Counted from the stretch's first letter, positions 8,395 to 18,247 are shown. The stretch is DNA of 64,000 bases from Dyadobacter luticola (GCF_005860805.1 NZ_VCEJ01000002.1:62001-126000); one strand, 5' to 3'. Numbers and translations: made by a program. Notes: a model not told the origin generated them from the sequence alone.

Positions 8395-9930
8395 ATGAAA
8401 GCGATTCTGAAAACAATTATTATCATCTGTATCATTATAAGTTCCTGCACTGTTAAAGCGCAAAGTATTAAACCTACCGACGGTGCAAATACTTGCAAAT
8501 ATTGTCTTCCACAAGGTTGGGTAAGGCCCAACACTTCTAACTTTGATCCTGGTATTTCGGATATGATTCATTGGGGAGGCGACCCTTTTGAACCATGGAC
8601 ACCCGCACCTCAGGGACCAATCCCTTCCGGTTTAAATAACTTTCTAAGTGTATACCATTCGCCGATTGTAAATGAGACCTGCCATACAACTATGACAGGT
8701 CTCACGCCCGGAGTCACTTATTATTTGCGATACAACGTCATGACTACTAAAACGGCAACCACGAATTATGCAATTCGAGGTGCTGTACTAGTCAGTAACG
8801 GAGGGGACGCCTACCAGAAAACTGAATTTACACCAAATGTAAATACTGATAAGTGGATTGAAAACATTCTGGTGTTTAAAGCCACGTCTCCCACAGCAAG
8901 ATTAACCGTTGCTGCTGATGGTGGAAGCGGCGGTTATGTAAACTTCGACATTGGTTTTAATGCACTCAGGTCTTGCTACTCAGGAACGGAACAGGTTAAA
9001 CTCAGCGCAAATTCCCTGACTTCTAAGTGCCTGAATACTTTCGTTAATCTGAATAGTCTGGTTACCAGCCAAACACCCAGTGGTGCTAGCTTGGTCTGGT
9101 TTACTAATGCGGAGCACACCGGATCTCCTTATGGCCTACCTAACGCGGCTGCGGCAGGCACCTATTATGCATTTTATTACGATGCTATTATGGAGTGCTA
9201 TAATACTTCAAGCTCAAATGCGAAGGTTGTAGTTTCACCCAAGCTGGTGGAGGTTAATGCTACGACACTATTCGTTTCCTGTATCTCCAAAAGCGGCGAT
9301 TTGAATTCGGTATTAACAAGCGCCCCTCCAAATGGAGCAGTCGTTAGGTGGTTTGATAATTCAAGCCATTCTGGTAACCTTGTTTCAGATCCGACCAAGG
9401 CGGGGCCAGGTGATTATTATGCATTTTACTATTATAGTGTAAATAATTGCTATAACACGGACAATTCCATTGCAAAGGTCACGGTCAGTCTAGACCCGTC
9501 TTGTGCTGACTTGACGCCTACTATTGATATCGACAATCTTGGTTTTAATGAAAATGTAGAGCGCGATTTTGTCGTCAATATTTATGAAGTTGGAGGGGCT
9601 TCAACAATTGGAAATATCACTTTCCGTTTGTCGAAATTAAAAGCGTTCGATATTTTATACCCTACCACAAGTGGCACATCTAATGTGTTTGGTGAAACTC
9701 TGAACGAAAATAGTAAATGGACATTTTCAGAGAATGCTAATTTCGTAACTGCTGTCTTGTCTTCCGGGATTGCTGGTTCTGGCAAATCAACAGTGGGATT
9801 TTCCCTGAAACGAAAAGCAGGGCAGGCGAAAGGACTGGTCCAGAATATCACAACTACAATTGTAAGCGGCTCTGGCGGCGAAACAAATGCAACCAATAAC
9901 CAATCTATTACTAACGTGGCGACAAACTAG
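8395..9930 (+). CDS. Secreted repeat protein, shorter paralogue of the gene at 5391
   Basis: 511 residues with a signal peptide ending near VKAQ (about 23). The architecture matches the first gene: an N-terminal domain with CHTTMTGLTPGVTYYLRYNVMT (about 98-119), two instead of three cysteine repeats (starting near 192 and 283, both with YYAFYY and CYNT), and the conserved last 140 residues from CADLTPTIDID (about 370) to NVATN. Shared blocks include FTEN/FSEN and GFxxKRKAGQxKG. The signal residues place a cysteine near the cleavage site (IISSCTVKAQ), but the spacing favours ordinary secretion. Loss or gain of one repeat unit distinguishes the paralogues. Confidence 0.7.
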   Translation: MKAILKTIIIICIIISSCTVKAQSIKPTDGANTCKYCLPQGWVRPNTSNFDPGISDMIHWGGDPFEPWTPAPQGPIPSGLNNFLSVYHSPIVNETCHTTMTGLTPGVTYYLRYNVMTTKTATTNYAIRGAVLVSNGGDAYQKTEFTPNVNTDKWIENILVFKATSPTARLTVAADGGSGGYVNFDIGFNALRSCYSGTEQVKLSANSLTSKCLNTFVNLNSLVTSQTPSGASLVWFTNAEHTGSPYGLPNAAAAGTYYAFYYDAIMECYNTSSSNAKVVVSPKLVEVNATTLFVSCISKSGDLNSVLTSAPPNGAVVRWFDNSSHSGNLVSDPTKAGPGDYYAFYYYSVNNCYNTDNSIAKVTVSLDPSCADLTPTIDIDNLGFNENVERDFVVNIYEVGGASTIGNITFRLSKLKAFDILYPTTSGTSNVFGETLNENSKWTFSENANFVTAVLSSGIAGSGKSTVGFSLKRKAGQAKGLVQNITTTIVSGSGGETNATNNQSITNVATN

Positions 9931-9961
9931 CACAGTTTATCTAATGCTGTTAGTGTGGGGT

Positions 9962-9986
9962 AAGGGAGAAATGAAATTTCTCCCTT
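9962..9986. terminator. Bidirectional terminator between convergent genes
   Basis: AAGGGAGAAAT (9962-9972) and ATTTCTCCCTT (9976-9986) form a perfect 11-bp stem with a 3-nt loop. It sits 31 bp after the stop of the rightward secreted protein and 4 bp past the stop of the leftward PQQ dehydrogenase, so it can serve both. Confidence 0.75.
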
Positions 9987-9990
9987 TACT

Positions 9991-12090
9991 TTATAAAGCA
10001 AACGCCACATATAAATCCCCCGATTTTCCCCCCAACTTCCCACCACCACAAGCTATTACCACATACTGCTTCCCGCCCACCGCATAAGTGCTCGGCGAAG
10101 CGAAGCCGGCGGCGGGGAGTTGGGTTTTCCAGAGGGTTGCGCCGGTGCGTTTGTCTATTGCGCGGAATTGTTCGTCTTTGCTGGCGGCTATGAAAAGGAG
10201 GCCGCTGCCTGTAACTAAGGGTCCTCCGTAATTGTCGGTGCCGGTTGGTGGGATGCCTTTGGCTGTTAATTCTTTGTATTCTCCCAGCGGAACCTGCCAT
10301 TTGTGTTCGCCGGTGTTGAGGTCGATGGCGGTGATGGTGCCCCAGGGCGGTGTGCTTACCGGATAGCCTTTGCTGTCGTACCAACGGTTGTATCCGGTGT
10401 GCTGGTAAGGGATTTCAGTTGATTTTTGGGTGCTGGCGATTGTTTGTGACGTTTCTCCTTTGCTTATCAGGAAGTCGATGATGGCTTTCGTTTCTTTTTC
10501 GGGCAAGTGCGAGAAGGAAGGCATCATGCCGCGGCCTTTGGCGAGAACTTGCTGGATGGCGGGTTCGGAGAGCCGCTTTTCAATGCTCAGTAAAGAAGGG
10601 TATGATCCGTCGTGGTTGCCGCGGCGGTCCTGACCGTGGCAGGCGGCGCAATTTTGGCTGTAAAGCTGCGCGCCCGTGACGAATTTGCTATCCGTCGGCT
10701 GCTCACGTAGAATCAGTGATGAAAACACCGGATTCTGCTTGGCCGGAACGTAAATAACACCTTCCTGGTCCACCGCCGAGCCACCCCACTGGGCACCTCC
10801 GTCCGTTCCGGGAAAGAAAAGTGTCATCGTGGATGTGAGTGGCGTATAAGGACTGCCGGTACGGGCTTTTTGGAGCAAAATTTTGATTGAATCCTTATTT
10901 GAAGCCCACGAATTAATGTCATCCACCGTAAATGTTTGCCGGGTAAAAGGTGCCGGTTTAAGCGGGATTGGCTGCGTAATGCTCACCTGCTCGCCCTCCA
11001 CAGCGTTTACAGGGAAACGTTTCTCTTCAATCGGAAAGATTGGTTTTCCTGTGACGCGGTCAAAGACAAAAATGTGTCCTTGCTTCGTGGTTTGGGCTAC
11101 AACATCAATGCGCTTTCCATTCTGTGTGATCGTCAGCAGATTGGGTGGGGAAGGTGGGTCGCGGTCCCAGATATCGTGGTGCACAAATTGAAAATGCCAA
11201 AGCAGCTTACCATTATTCGCATTCAATGCAAGCAAACAGTTGGCATACAAGTTGTTACCTTTCCGGTTTCCACCATAAAAATCGTAAGCCGCGGAGCCGG
11301 TCGGGACGTAAACAATGCCCCGCGCACGGTCTATGGACATACCTGCCCAGGCATTTGCGCCGCCCAGCCGCTGTCGCGGGTTCGCAGGCGACCAACTTTC
11401 ATAGCCCGGCTCGCCAGGTTCCGGAATGGTGTGAAAAGTCCATTTTCTCTTTCCCGTTTTTACATCATAACACCTGATATCTCCCAGCAAAGCAGTTTCA
11501 CTTTCCGAAACCCTGACGCCGACAATGATCCGGTTTTTATAAGTCACATTTGGCGTGTTGGCCTGCACATAATTATCAGCCCCCGGCCGCTCAATGCCAA
11601 TTTTAAGATCGATCCCGCCATTTTCTCCAAAAGTTGAGATCGTTTTTCCGGTAGTGGCATCCAGCGCATAAAGCCATTTTCCAGCCCCGAAAAAAATTCG
11701 TTTATCTTCTCCGTCGGCCCAGTAAGTTACCCCGCGGCTGGTTGTGCCGCCATTATCTGTCAAGGCTGTTTTCCAGATTTCCTTACCAGTTGCTGCATCC
11801 AGTGCAAAAGCTTGTGTGCCAGCCGAAACACCATATAAAATGCCGTCGATAATAACTGGGTTACACTGCATTTGAGTACGGTTGCGGACGGTATCCGCAC
11901 CGCCGGAAGCGTACGTCCAGGCAACTTTCAGCTGCCCCACATTATCAGGCGTAATTTGCGACAGCGGGGAAAAGTGGCTTCTGGCTCCGTCACCGTTGTA
12001 TTCGGCCCAATTGGTATCGGGCACGGGCGGAACAGAAGCCAATCCGGCAAATAAAAAGAGCAGGAATGTGGTGATGGTCAGGTATTTCAT
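9991..12090 (-). CDS. PQQ-dependent dehydrogenase with fused cytochrome c domain (first copy)
   Basis: 699 residues with a signal peptide (MKYLTITTFLLFLFAGLASV). The body is an eight-bladed quinoprotein propeller of the glucose-dehydrogenase-like group, with Trp-docking stretches such as AFALDAATGKEIWKT and AIDLNTGEHKWQVPLGEY. Between propeller blades lies a cytochrome c insert with haem motif CAACH (about residues 486-490) and a candidate axial Met in GMMPSFSHLP. Such enzymes oxidise aldoses or alcohols in the periplasm and pass electrons through the haem to the respiratory chain. A paralogue lies at 30552. No PQQ synthesis genes are in the window. The exact substrate is unknown. Confidence 0.88.
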   Translation of the reverse strand: MKYLTITTFLLFLFAGLASVPPVPDTNWAEYNGDGARSHFSPLSQITPDNVGQLKVAWTYASGGADTVRNRTQMQCNPVIIDGILYGVSAGTQAFALDAATGKEIWKTALTDNGGTTSRGVTYWADGEDKRIFFGAGKWLYALDATTGKTISTFGENGGIDLKIGIERPGADNYVQANTPNVTYKNRIIVGVRVSESETALLGDIRCYDVKTGKRKWTFHTIPEPGEPGYESWSPANPRQRLGGANAWAGMSIDRARGIVYVPTGSAAYDFYGGNRKGNNLYANCLLALNANNGKLLWHFQFVHHDIWDRDPPSPPNLLTITQNGKRIDVVAQTTKQGHIFVFDRVTGKPIFPIEEKRFPVNAVEGEQVSITQPIPLKPAPFTRQTFTVDDINSWASNKDSIKILLQKARTGSPYTPLTSTMTLFFPGTDGGAQWGGSAVDQEGVIYVPAKQNPVFSSLILREQPTDSKFVTGAQLYSQNCAACHGQDRRGNHDGSYPSLLSIEKRLSEPAIQQVLAKGRGMMPSFSHLPEKETKAIIDFLISKGETSQTIASTQKSTEIPYQHTGYNRWYDSKGYPVSTPPWGTITAIDLNTGEHKWQVPLGEYKELTAKGIPPTGTDNYGGPLVTGSGLLFIAASKDEQFRAIDKRTGATLWKTQLPAAGFASPSTYAVGGKQYVVIACGGGKLGGKSGDLYVAFAL

Positions 12091-12128
12091 ACTCCGGAAG
12101 AATAGACGTCAGGCGTTTATTCCCAAAG

Positions 12129-14981
12129 TCATTCTACCGGAAGAAATACCTTAAAAGTAGAGCCCTGGCCCACCTGGCTGTTAGCCGTAATTGCGCCGCC
12201 GTGGTTGATGGCCACTTTCTGACAAATAGCAAGCCCAATGCCGGTGCCGGTAAACTGGCTGCGTCCCTGCAAACGCTGGAAAATCTGGAAGATCCGGTCT
12301 GTATACCGCTCGTCGAAGCCTATACCATTGTCTTCCACGTCGATCTGATAGTATGCTTCACATTGCCTGGCGGGCCTTACCGACTCGGGCAGGTCCTGGG
12401 AGGGAATTGTTCTTGCCGAAATGTTAATGACCGGCGTCGAATCCGGCTCCTGGAATTTCAAAGCATTACTGATGATATTCTGGAACAATTGCACCAGCTG
12501 CGAACTGTCGCCGTGCACCGTCGGTAATGCGCCAATGCTCAGTTTGGCTTTCGATTGCTGGATCGCCAGATCCAGATCGAGCAGGGCAGAGGAGATTACC
12601 TCGTCCAGGTTTACCGGTGTGGTCAAGTCTTTATTTGTCGAAACCCTTGAAAACGAGAGCAAATCATCGATCAAAGAAGACATGCGTTTTGCAGAAGCCT
12701 GCATACGATCGATGTATTCGGCACCCGCACCCAGGTTGCCCGCAAAACGGTTTTTAAGCAAATCTCCAAACGACTGTATTTTCCGTAGGGGCTCCTGCAA
12801 ATCGTGCGAAGCAATGTAGGCAAACTGCTGCAAATTTTCGTTGGAGCGCGAAAGCAGATCATTGGAAAGGCTCAGATCTTCATTCAAAGCCATATATTCC
12901 TCATTGATGGCCGCCAATTCCTCGTTTGTCGATTCCAATTCTTCGGTACGGTGCTGCACCTGCTGTTCCAGCGCCAGCATCATTTTTTGCTGCACGGTCA
13001 CATCCTGTACGCTTCCGATCACCTTATAAGGCACTTTTTCAGCATTATATAAAACAAGACCCTGCGTATGAAGCACTCTTTCGTTCCTTTTTTCGCCGGG
13101 CTTAATGGTGAATTCAATATCGTAAATCTGGTCACCATGATCAGCGATCGCCGTGGCAATCTTCTTCTGTATCCGATCCAGATCTTGCTGGTAGATCGCA
13201 TCGAAAACATGCTCAGGCGTGATCAAAGCCTCTTCGCCCAAACCAAACCAATGTTTCAGCCGGTCTGAAACTTCAATCATCCCAGTCGAAAGATCTATCT
13301 GCCAGGTGCCCAGCTCCGCCAGTTCCACCGCGCCGCGCAAGGTATTTTCGGCATCTTCAATTTTTTGTCTGGAAACCACCTGTGTCGTCACATCCGTAGC
13401 CACCACCAGCACACCCGAAACCTGACCGTCGAGATCACGCTTTGGCTGGTAAGTCATGTTCACATATAAAGTTTGAAGTACATTGTCCTTCATCAAATCG
13501 ACCGACTGTTCCGTAGCAATAAACGGTTCGCCGGTTTCAATCACTCTTTCGAGAATGGCGTCAAACCCTTGTCCATCCAGCTCAGGAAGCGCCTTCCGCA
13601 TGGGTTTTCCCACAATTTGATCCACGGTACGGCCTACCAGCCGCGCATAAAACGGATTGGCCATCGTGAAAGTCAGGTCTTCTTTTGCAATCACAGCAAT
13701 CGCAGCGGGCGACTGTTCAAACAAAGTGAGCAGCTGCATCTGGCTTTCTTCCACCTTCATTTGCTCCTGCATCTTGTCCGTGACATCGATCGCAATGTCC
13801 AGAATCGCGTATACTTCACCATTTTCGTCGAAAATCGGCGTATAAGTAATGTTGTAGAAATTTTGGGTCAACTCACCATTGCGCACGATTTCCACCTGGG
13901 TACCAGAAGTTTTATAGGATTTTCCGGTCGTGTACACCTCATCGAGGATTTCAAGGAAAGCCTGACTTTCCAGCTCCGGCATGACCTGGCTCAAAGATTT
14001 CCCGGTAATGTCCGGTCCTTTCCCGACAATGTCGATGAAAGACTGGTTCGGCATTTCGATGATCAGGTCGCGGCCTACGAAAAGCCCGATCGCGACTGGC
14101 GCCGTGTTGACGATGGAACGCAACTTATTCTCACTTTCCCGCAGCGCACGCTCGGCAAGGACACGCTGGGTAACGTCGATAGAAATATTGATAATGGTAT
14201 ATACCTCGCCGTTTTCGTCCAGCAAAGGTTTATAGGTAAAATCAAAATAATAGGTGCCCAGCACGCCATCGACTTCAATATCGACCCGTGCATCTTTGGC
14301 AACATGCGCCTGTTTGGTCACCAGAATATCCGCCAGCAGCTGGTGAAAAGGCTGCCCGTCGAGCTCAGGCATCGCTTCCCGAAGCGGTTTGCCAATCACC
14401 GACATATCCTTGCCCCAGTAACCCACCATCGGCGCATTGGCCAGCTCCACGATCATATCTTTTCCCGTGAAAAGGCAAATCGCGACCGGCGCTTCTGCAA
14501 TCAGGGATTCAAATCTGTGAATGGTTTTGTTCAGTTCCGCCTCATGCGCGCGCAGCTGGCGGGTAACTTCGGCGGTTTCTTGGGTGGTTTTGATAAATTT
14601 GGTTACGTCGGTCACAATGCCGGCGAGGGTATGTGCAGTTGAGCTGCCTTGCCCTTTGAAATTGAGCCAGACCGGTTCGCCTTCCTTTTCCCTTACAATC
14701 CGGAATTCGAAATCGAAAAGATCCCCTTTTTCAAAAGCCTGCTCGGTCCTGGACCTGACCAGCTCCCGGTCTTCCTCGGAAATCTGTTGCAGCAGCTCGT
14801 TAAATGATATGGTATCCTGGAACGGAAAGCCAAAAATGGCTTTGAAGCGTTCGCAAAGCTTGAACTCATCTTTTTCCGGGTTAAATTCCCAGGTACCTAC
14901 GCCCGCGGCAGTCAGCGCAGCTTCCAGCCGCGTGATTTCAGTTTGATCGTCAGGACTGAAGGGTTTTATCGAAGTGGCCAT
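12129..14981 (-). CDS. Multi-PAS sensor histidine kinase
   Basis: 950 residues from ATG 14981; a longer frame opens at 15041, but the extra 20 residues show nothing conserved. Five PAS domains cover about residues 10-665; the second to fourth share near-identical text (GKPLREAMPELDGQ, GKSLSQVMPELESQ, GKPMRKALPELDGQ), suggesting internal duplication. A coiled coil (about 665-715) leads to the HisKA box with His726 (IASHDLQEPLRK), then the N box (NIISNALKFQ), G1 (DNGIGFD) and G2 (GTGIGLAICQK). No transmembrane helix is visible, so sensing is probably cytoplasmic (redox, light or small ligand). No response regulator lies beside it. Confidence 0.9.
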   Translation of the reverse strand: MATSIKPFSPDDQTEITRLEAALTAAGVGTWEFNPEKDEFKLCERFKAIFGFPFQDTISFNELLQQISEEDRELVRSRTEQAFEKGDLFDFEFRIVREKEGEPVWLNFKGQGSSTAHTLAGIVTDVTKFIKTTQETAEVTRQLRAHEAELNKTIHRFESLIAEAPVAICLFTGKDMIVELANAPMVGYWGKDMSVIGKPLREAMPELDGQPFHQLLADILVTKQAHVAKDARVDIEVDGVLGTYYFDFTYKPLLDENGEVYTIINISIDVTQRVLAERALRESENKLRSIVNTAPVAIGLFVGRDLIIEMPNQSFIDIVGKGPDITGKSLSQVMPELESQAFLEILDEVYTTGKSYKTSGTQVEIVRNGELTQNFYNITYTPIFDENGEVYAILDIAIDVTDKMQEQMKVEESQMQLLTLFEQSPAAIAVIAKEDLTFTMANPFYARLVGRTVDQIVGKPMRKALPELDGQGFDAILERVIETGEPFIATEQSVDLMKDNVLQTLYVNMTYQPKRDLDGQVSGVLVVATDVTTQVVSRQKIEDAENTLRGAVELAELGTWQIDLSTGMIEVSDRLKHWFGLGEEALITPEHVFDAIYQQDLDRIQKKIATAIADHGDQIYDIEFTIKPGEKRNERVLHTQGLVLYNAEKVPYKVIGSVQDVTVQQKMMLALEQQVQHRTEELESTNEELAAINEEYMALNEDLSLSNDLLSRSNENLQQFAYIASHDLQEPLRKIQSFGDLLKNRFAGNLGAGAEYIDRMQASAKRMSSLIDDLLSFSRVSTNKDLTTPVNLDEVISSALLDLDLAIQQSKAKLSIGALPTVHGDSSQLVQLFQNIISNALKFQEPDSTPVINISARTIPSQDLPESVRPARQCEAYYQIDVEDNGIGFDERYTDRIFQIFQRLQGRSQFTGTGIGLAICQKVAINHGGAITANSQVGQGSTFKVFLPVE

Positions 14982-15130
14982 TGAATGGTCTGTAAAAATA
15001 TCGTCAGAATGCAGGAATAATCCTGTCAGATATCCTCGCATAAAAATCCATACCTGAAAAGATACACTTTGTCAAGACCCCAGGAATTTCATAGCTGTCC
15101 CGCATTTTCAACGGCGTTTAGCGTAAAGGG

Positions 15131-15142
15131 TTAGCCGGCTAA
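15131..15142. promoter_or_regulatory. Perfect 12-bp palindrome in divergent spacer
   Basis: TTAGCCGGCTAA is a perfect palindrome in the 286-bp space between the leftward PAS kinase and the rightward permease, about 126 bp before the permease start. It could be a dimer-binding operator; no regulator can be assigned and chance is not excluded. Confidence 0.3.
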
Positions 15143-15267
15143 TTTTCTTTGAAATAATATTCAAGTTATTGTAAATCAATGTGATAAAACTTGGTAAAAC
15201 TTGAACAATTGTCGGGGTGCATCCTAAACTTACCGGTTATTAGATTTATAAAAAACACCGACCAGCC

Positions 15268-17730
15268 ATGCTCAAAAACTATTTCCTGATCGCCCTGCGC
15301 ACCTTCCGAAAGCAGCGCGGTTTCACATTTCTGAACATCATGGGGCTCGCAATCGGCCTCGCTAGCGTCATGCTCATCTACTTGTTTATCATTGATGAAC
15401 AGGGCTTCGATCAGTTTCATCCCGACTCCGACCAGCTTTACATCCTGGGTTCGAAAAACAAAATGAATGGCAAAGAGTACTCCTCGGCTTATGCGCCTGG
15501 TGCCTGGGTAAATGCCTTAAAAAGCCAGTTTCCGGAAGTTAAAGGCGGCACACACTTGATCTCGCTGGGTTATCCCGCCTCTTTTCGCGACCGGCAAAAA
15601 GACAAGATCCTGCTTTCGGAGAATGTTTTTTGGGTGATGTCCGATTTTAAGGAGGTTTTTTATTTTCCTTTAAAATATGGAAACCCTGAAACGGTTTTTT
15701 TCAAACCAAACGGCATTGTCATAAGTGAATCCATCGCTGAGCAATTTTACGGCAGCCAGGATCCGGTCGGTAAAACATTGGAGCTCAGCCACATTTATGC
15801 GACCGACAATAAATATGTCCCGCTGACAATCACAGGCGTGCTGAAAGATTACCCCGCCAACTCACACATTCAGCCCGACTATCTGGTAAGTATGGGCATG
15901 CTGCGGAATATGATGACTTCGAACGGACAAAACTGGCAGGACAACTGGGGCCAGGGCTCGGGCTGGTTCCTGAGTTACCTGCATACCACGCCCGGCGCCG
16001 ATATCAGCAGGATTGTTAAAGCATTCAACCGGACGGTTCAGTCTAACCTTCCGAAAGATTTGAACCGCATTATCCATCCGATGATCATGCCGCTGAAAGA
16101 TGTGCATTTCACGGAAGAACTGCGGTCGAGCTACAACAACAGCCGGATCGGGGACAAAAAGTACCTTTACATTTTCGCCTGTACTGCGCTGCTCGTTATC
16201 GTCATCGCCAGCATTAATTATATGAACCTCGCCACGGCGCGTGCATTGAGGCGGTCGAAGGAGATCGGGCTGCGGAAGGTTTTGGGAAGCAGGCGGGCGC
16301 AACTTGTCGGCCAGTTTCTGAGCGAGTCGCTGATTACAGCATTCATCGCCATGGTGATCGGAATTTTATTGGTTGTGCTTTTGCTGCCCGCATTCAATCA
16401 TGTTTCAGGGAAACATTTCAGCCTGGCACATTTGGTGCAGGTTAAGCTCATTGCTTTCACATTCGGTACAACATTGCTTGTCGGGCTTTTATCGGGAAGT
16501 TATCCTGCGCTGTTTTTGTCCGGGTTAATGCCTTTAACCGTTTTAAAAAATGCCAAAGCGGGCGGCCGCGGTTCCGACAAATTGCGAAAGGGACTGATCA
16601 TCATGCAATACACCATCACAATTTTGCTGATCGTCTCGACGGCTATCATGATTCGGCAGATGAATTTTATACACCAGTCGGCGCTGAGCCTGAGCGGTGA
16701 CCAGCTGCTTTCGGTGCGGTGGTCGGGAATGGCATCCCTGAATAAGTATTTAGCATTAAAACAAAGGATTCAGGAAGATCCGGAACTGGATGTGGTGACG
16801 CTGGCGAACCATTTGCCTAACCAGGATTATTTTGGCTCGATGGATTACGATGTCGTTTTTCCCGAGGTAGGCAATGAAGCGCATTTATGGGGACAAATGA
16901 GCGGGGACTACGATCTGCCCAAGGCGTTTAACCTGCAACTGGTCGCCGGGCGGACATTCAAAATCGGAAGTGCGGCCGATTCTTCTACTTATCTTTTAAA
17001 TGAAAGCGCTGTAAAATCGCTGGGGTTACCGATGGAGAAAGTGCTCGGTATGCGGCTCACCATCAACCGCCCCGGCGCCTCTGATAGTACGCGGCGGGAA
17101 GGTACGGTGATCGGTATCGTCCGCGATTTTCCTTACCGCTCCATCCACCACGCCATTTCCCCGCTGGCAATCAGCTGCCGCCCCGATCCCGAAGACCGCA
17201 TTTTATATGTGAAACTTCCGGTTGGCAAATTCCAGGAGAAAACGGCCCAGATCGAGGCCAAGTGGAAGCAGGAGCTGCCCGGCGTAGGTTTCGGACATTG
17301 GTTTATGAGCGAAGAATTCGGCAGAATGTATGAAGGCGAAAACCGGATGTCGGCCATGTTCAAGTCATTTTCCATCTTATCCATTTTAATCGCCTGCCTC
17401 GGTTTGTTTGGACTTTCATCCTATCTCGCCGAGCAGCGTACCAAAGAAATTGGTATCCGCAAAACATTGGGTGCATCGCTGCTACAAATCCTCCGGCTGC
17501 TTTTCACGCCATTTTTCCGGCTGCTCGGTGTAGCTTGTCTCATCGCGATCCCGCTGGGCTGGTTTGCCATGAACCGCTGGTTGCAGGATTTTATTTACAG
17601 GGTCGATATCGACGCATTCATTTTCCTGACCAGCATTTTGCTTGTAGCGCTCCTCACGGTTTTTGTCGTCAGTTACGAAACCCTCCGGGCTGCACTTGTC
17701 AACCCGGTGAAGAGCCTGCGGTCGGAGTAA
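15268..17730 (+). CDS. FtsX/MacB-type ABC transporter permease
   Basis: 820 residues. After a cytoplasmic start (LKNYFLIALRTFRKQRGFTFLN) comes the first transmembrane helix (about 22-42), a large periplasmic MacB-core domain, an FtsX domain with three helices near 290-425 (with RRSKEIGLRKVLGSRRAQLVGQFL), a second periplasmic domain and a second FtsX domain near 690-815 (EQRTKEIGIRKTLGASLLQIL). Many Bacteroidota carry such duplicated permeases, often without an adjacent ATPase, as here. Members of the family move peptides, lipoproteins or drugs, or signal mechanically across the envelope. The cargo and the ATPase partner are unknown. Confidence 0.88.
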   Translation: MLKNYFLIALRTFRKQRGFTFLNIMGLAIGLASVMLIYLFIIDEQGFDQFHPDSDQLYILGSKNKMNGKEYSSAYAPGAWVNALKSQFPEVKGGTHLISLGYPASFRDRQKDKILLSENVFWVMSDFKEVFYFPLKYGNPETVFFKPNGIVISESIAEQFYGSQDPVGKTLELSHIYATDNKYVPLTITGVLKDYPANSHIQPDYLVSMGMLRNMMTSNGQNWQDNWGQGSGWFLSYLHTTPGADISRIVKAFNRTVQSNLPKDLNRIIHPMIMPLKDVHFTEELRSSYNNSRIGDKKYLYIFACTALLVIVIASINYMNLATARALRRSKEIGLRKVLGSRRAQLVGQFLSESLITAFIAMVIGILLVVLLLPAFNHVSGKHFSLAHLVQVKLIAFTFGTTLLVGLLSGSYPALFLSGLMPLTVLKNAKAGGRGSDKLRKGLIIMQYTITILLIVSTAIMIRQMNFIHQSALSLSGDQLLSVRWSGMASLNKYLALKQRIQEDPELDVVTLANHLPNQDYFGSMDYDVVFPEVGNEAHLWGQMSGDYDLPKAFNLQLVAGRTFKIGSAADSSTYLLNESAVKSLGLPMEKVLGMRLTINRPGASDSTRREGTVIGIVRDFPYRSIHHAISPLAISCRPDPEDRILYVKLPVGKFQEKTAQIEAKWKQELPGVGFGHWFMSEEFGRMYEGENRMSAMFKSFSILSILIACLGLFGLSSYLAEQRTKEIGIRKTLGASLLQILRLLFTPFFRLLGVACLIAIPLGWFAMNRWLQDFIYRVDIDAFIFLTSILLVALLTVFVVSYETLRAALVNPVKSLRSE

Positions 17731-17872
17731 ATGTGAAATGCAATTGACCACCGGTTTGGTGAGATTCAACCCGCTAAAATTTCAATTCAGCGTGAATGTA
17801 GTTTCCAGGGCAGCGTTCTGAGGCCATTTTTGTAAAGTCAAATTTATTATTAGCCAAGAAAAACAAACAAAA

Positions 17873-18247
17873 ATGAAAGCGCTACTCAATCAAACGTTCC
17901 CGGTACCCACATTACCCTCCATCGAAATCCCTAACCAAACTTCCATCACGGTCTATAACATGGGACGGGCATTTTCGATCAGGACGGTAGAAATCACCCA
18001 TTTTGAAGGCGTAGGAAACTACACATTTGCCTGCACCAGAAACGGCAGGTACCTGATCTCAAAATGTTTGAAAACCATCCACGATATGGTAGGAAACGAT
18101 TTTGTACGTGTCCACAAATCGTACATTATTAATCGTCAGCACATTAAGTCCAGATTATTCTCACATATCCAGCTGAGCTGCGGCAAGGACATTACCATCG
18201 CACGCCGGCGCCTTAGGGAAACCCACGAAACACTGGCTATCAAATAA
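17873..18247 (+). CDS. Stand-alone LytTR DNA-binding protein
   Basis: 124 residues consisting almost only of a LytTR domain (about 25-120), with the diagnostic pattern ITHFEGVGNYT, FVRVHKSYIINRQHI and a basic end. No receiver domain precedes it, so it is not a standard response regulator. It follows the permease gene by 142 bp and has its own terminator. LytTR proteins bind pairs of short direct repeats. Whether it controls the permease is unknown. Confidence 0.85.
   Translation: MKALLNQTFPVPTLPSIEIPNQTSITVYNMGRAFSIRTVEITHFEGVGNYTFACTRNGRYLISKCLKTIHDMVGNDFVRVHKSYIINRQHIKSRLFSHIQLSCGKDITIARRRLRETHETLAIK

Noticed and set aside
10936..11637. A long rightward open frame opposite the first PQQ dehydrogenase
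   Set aside because: It is antisense to a well-supported enzyme, has unlikely composition and no recognisable motif.
13473..14642. A 389-codon rightward frame opposite the PAS kinase
   Set aside because: It mirrors the kinase codons, with His/Arg-rich text typical of antisense frames.
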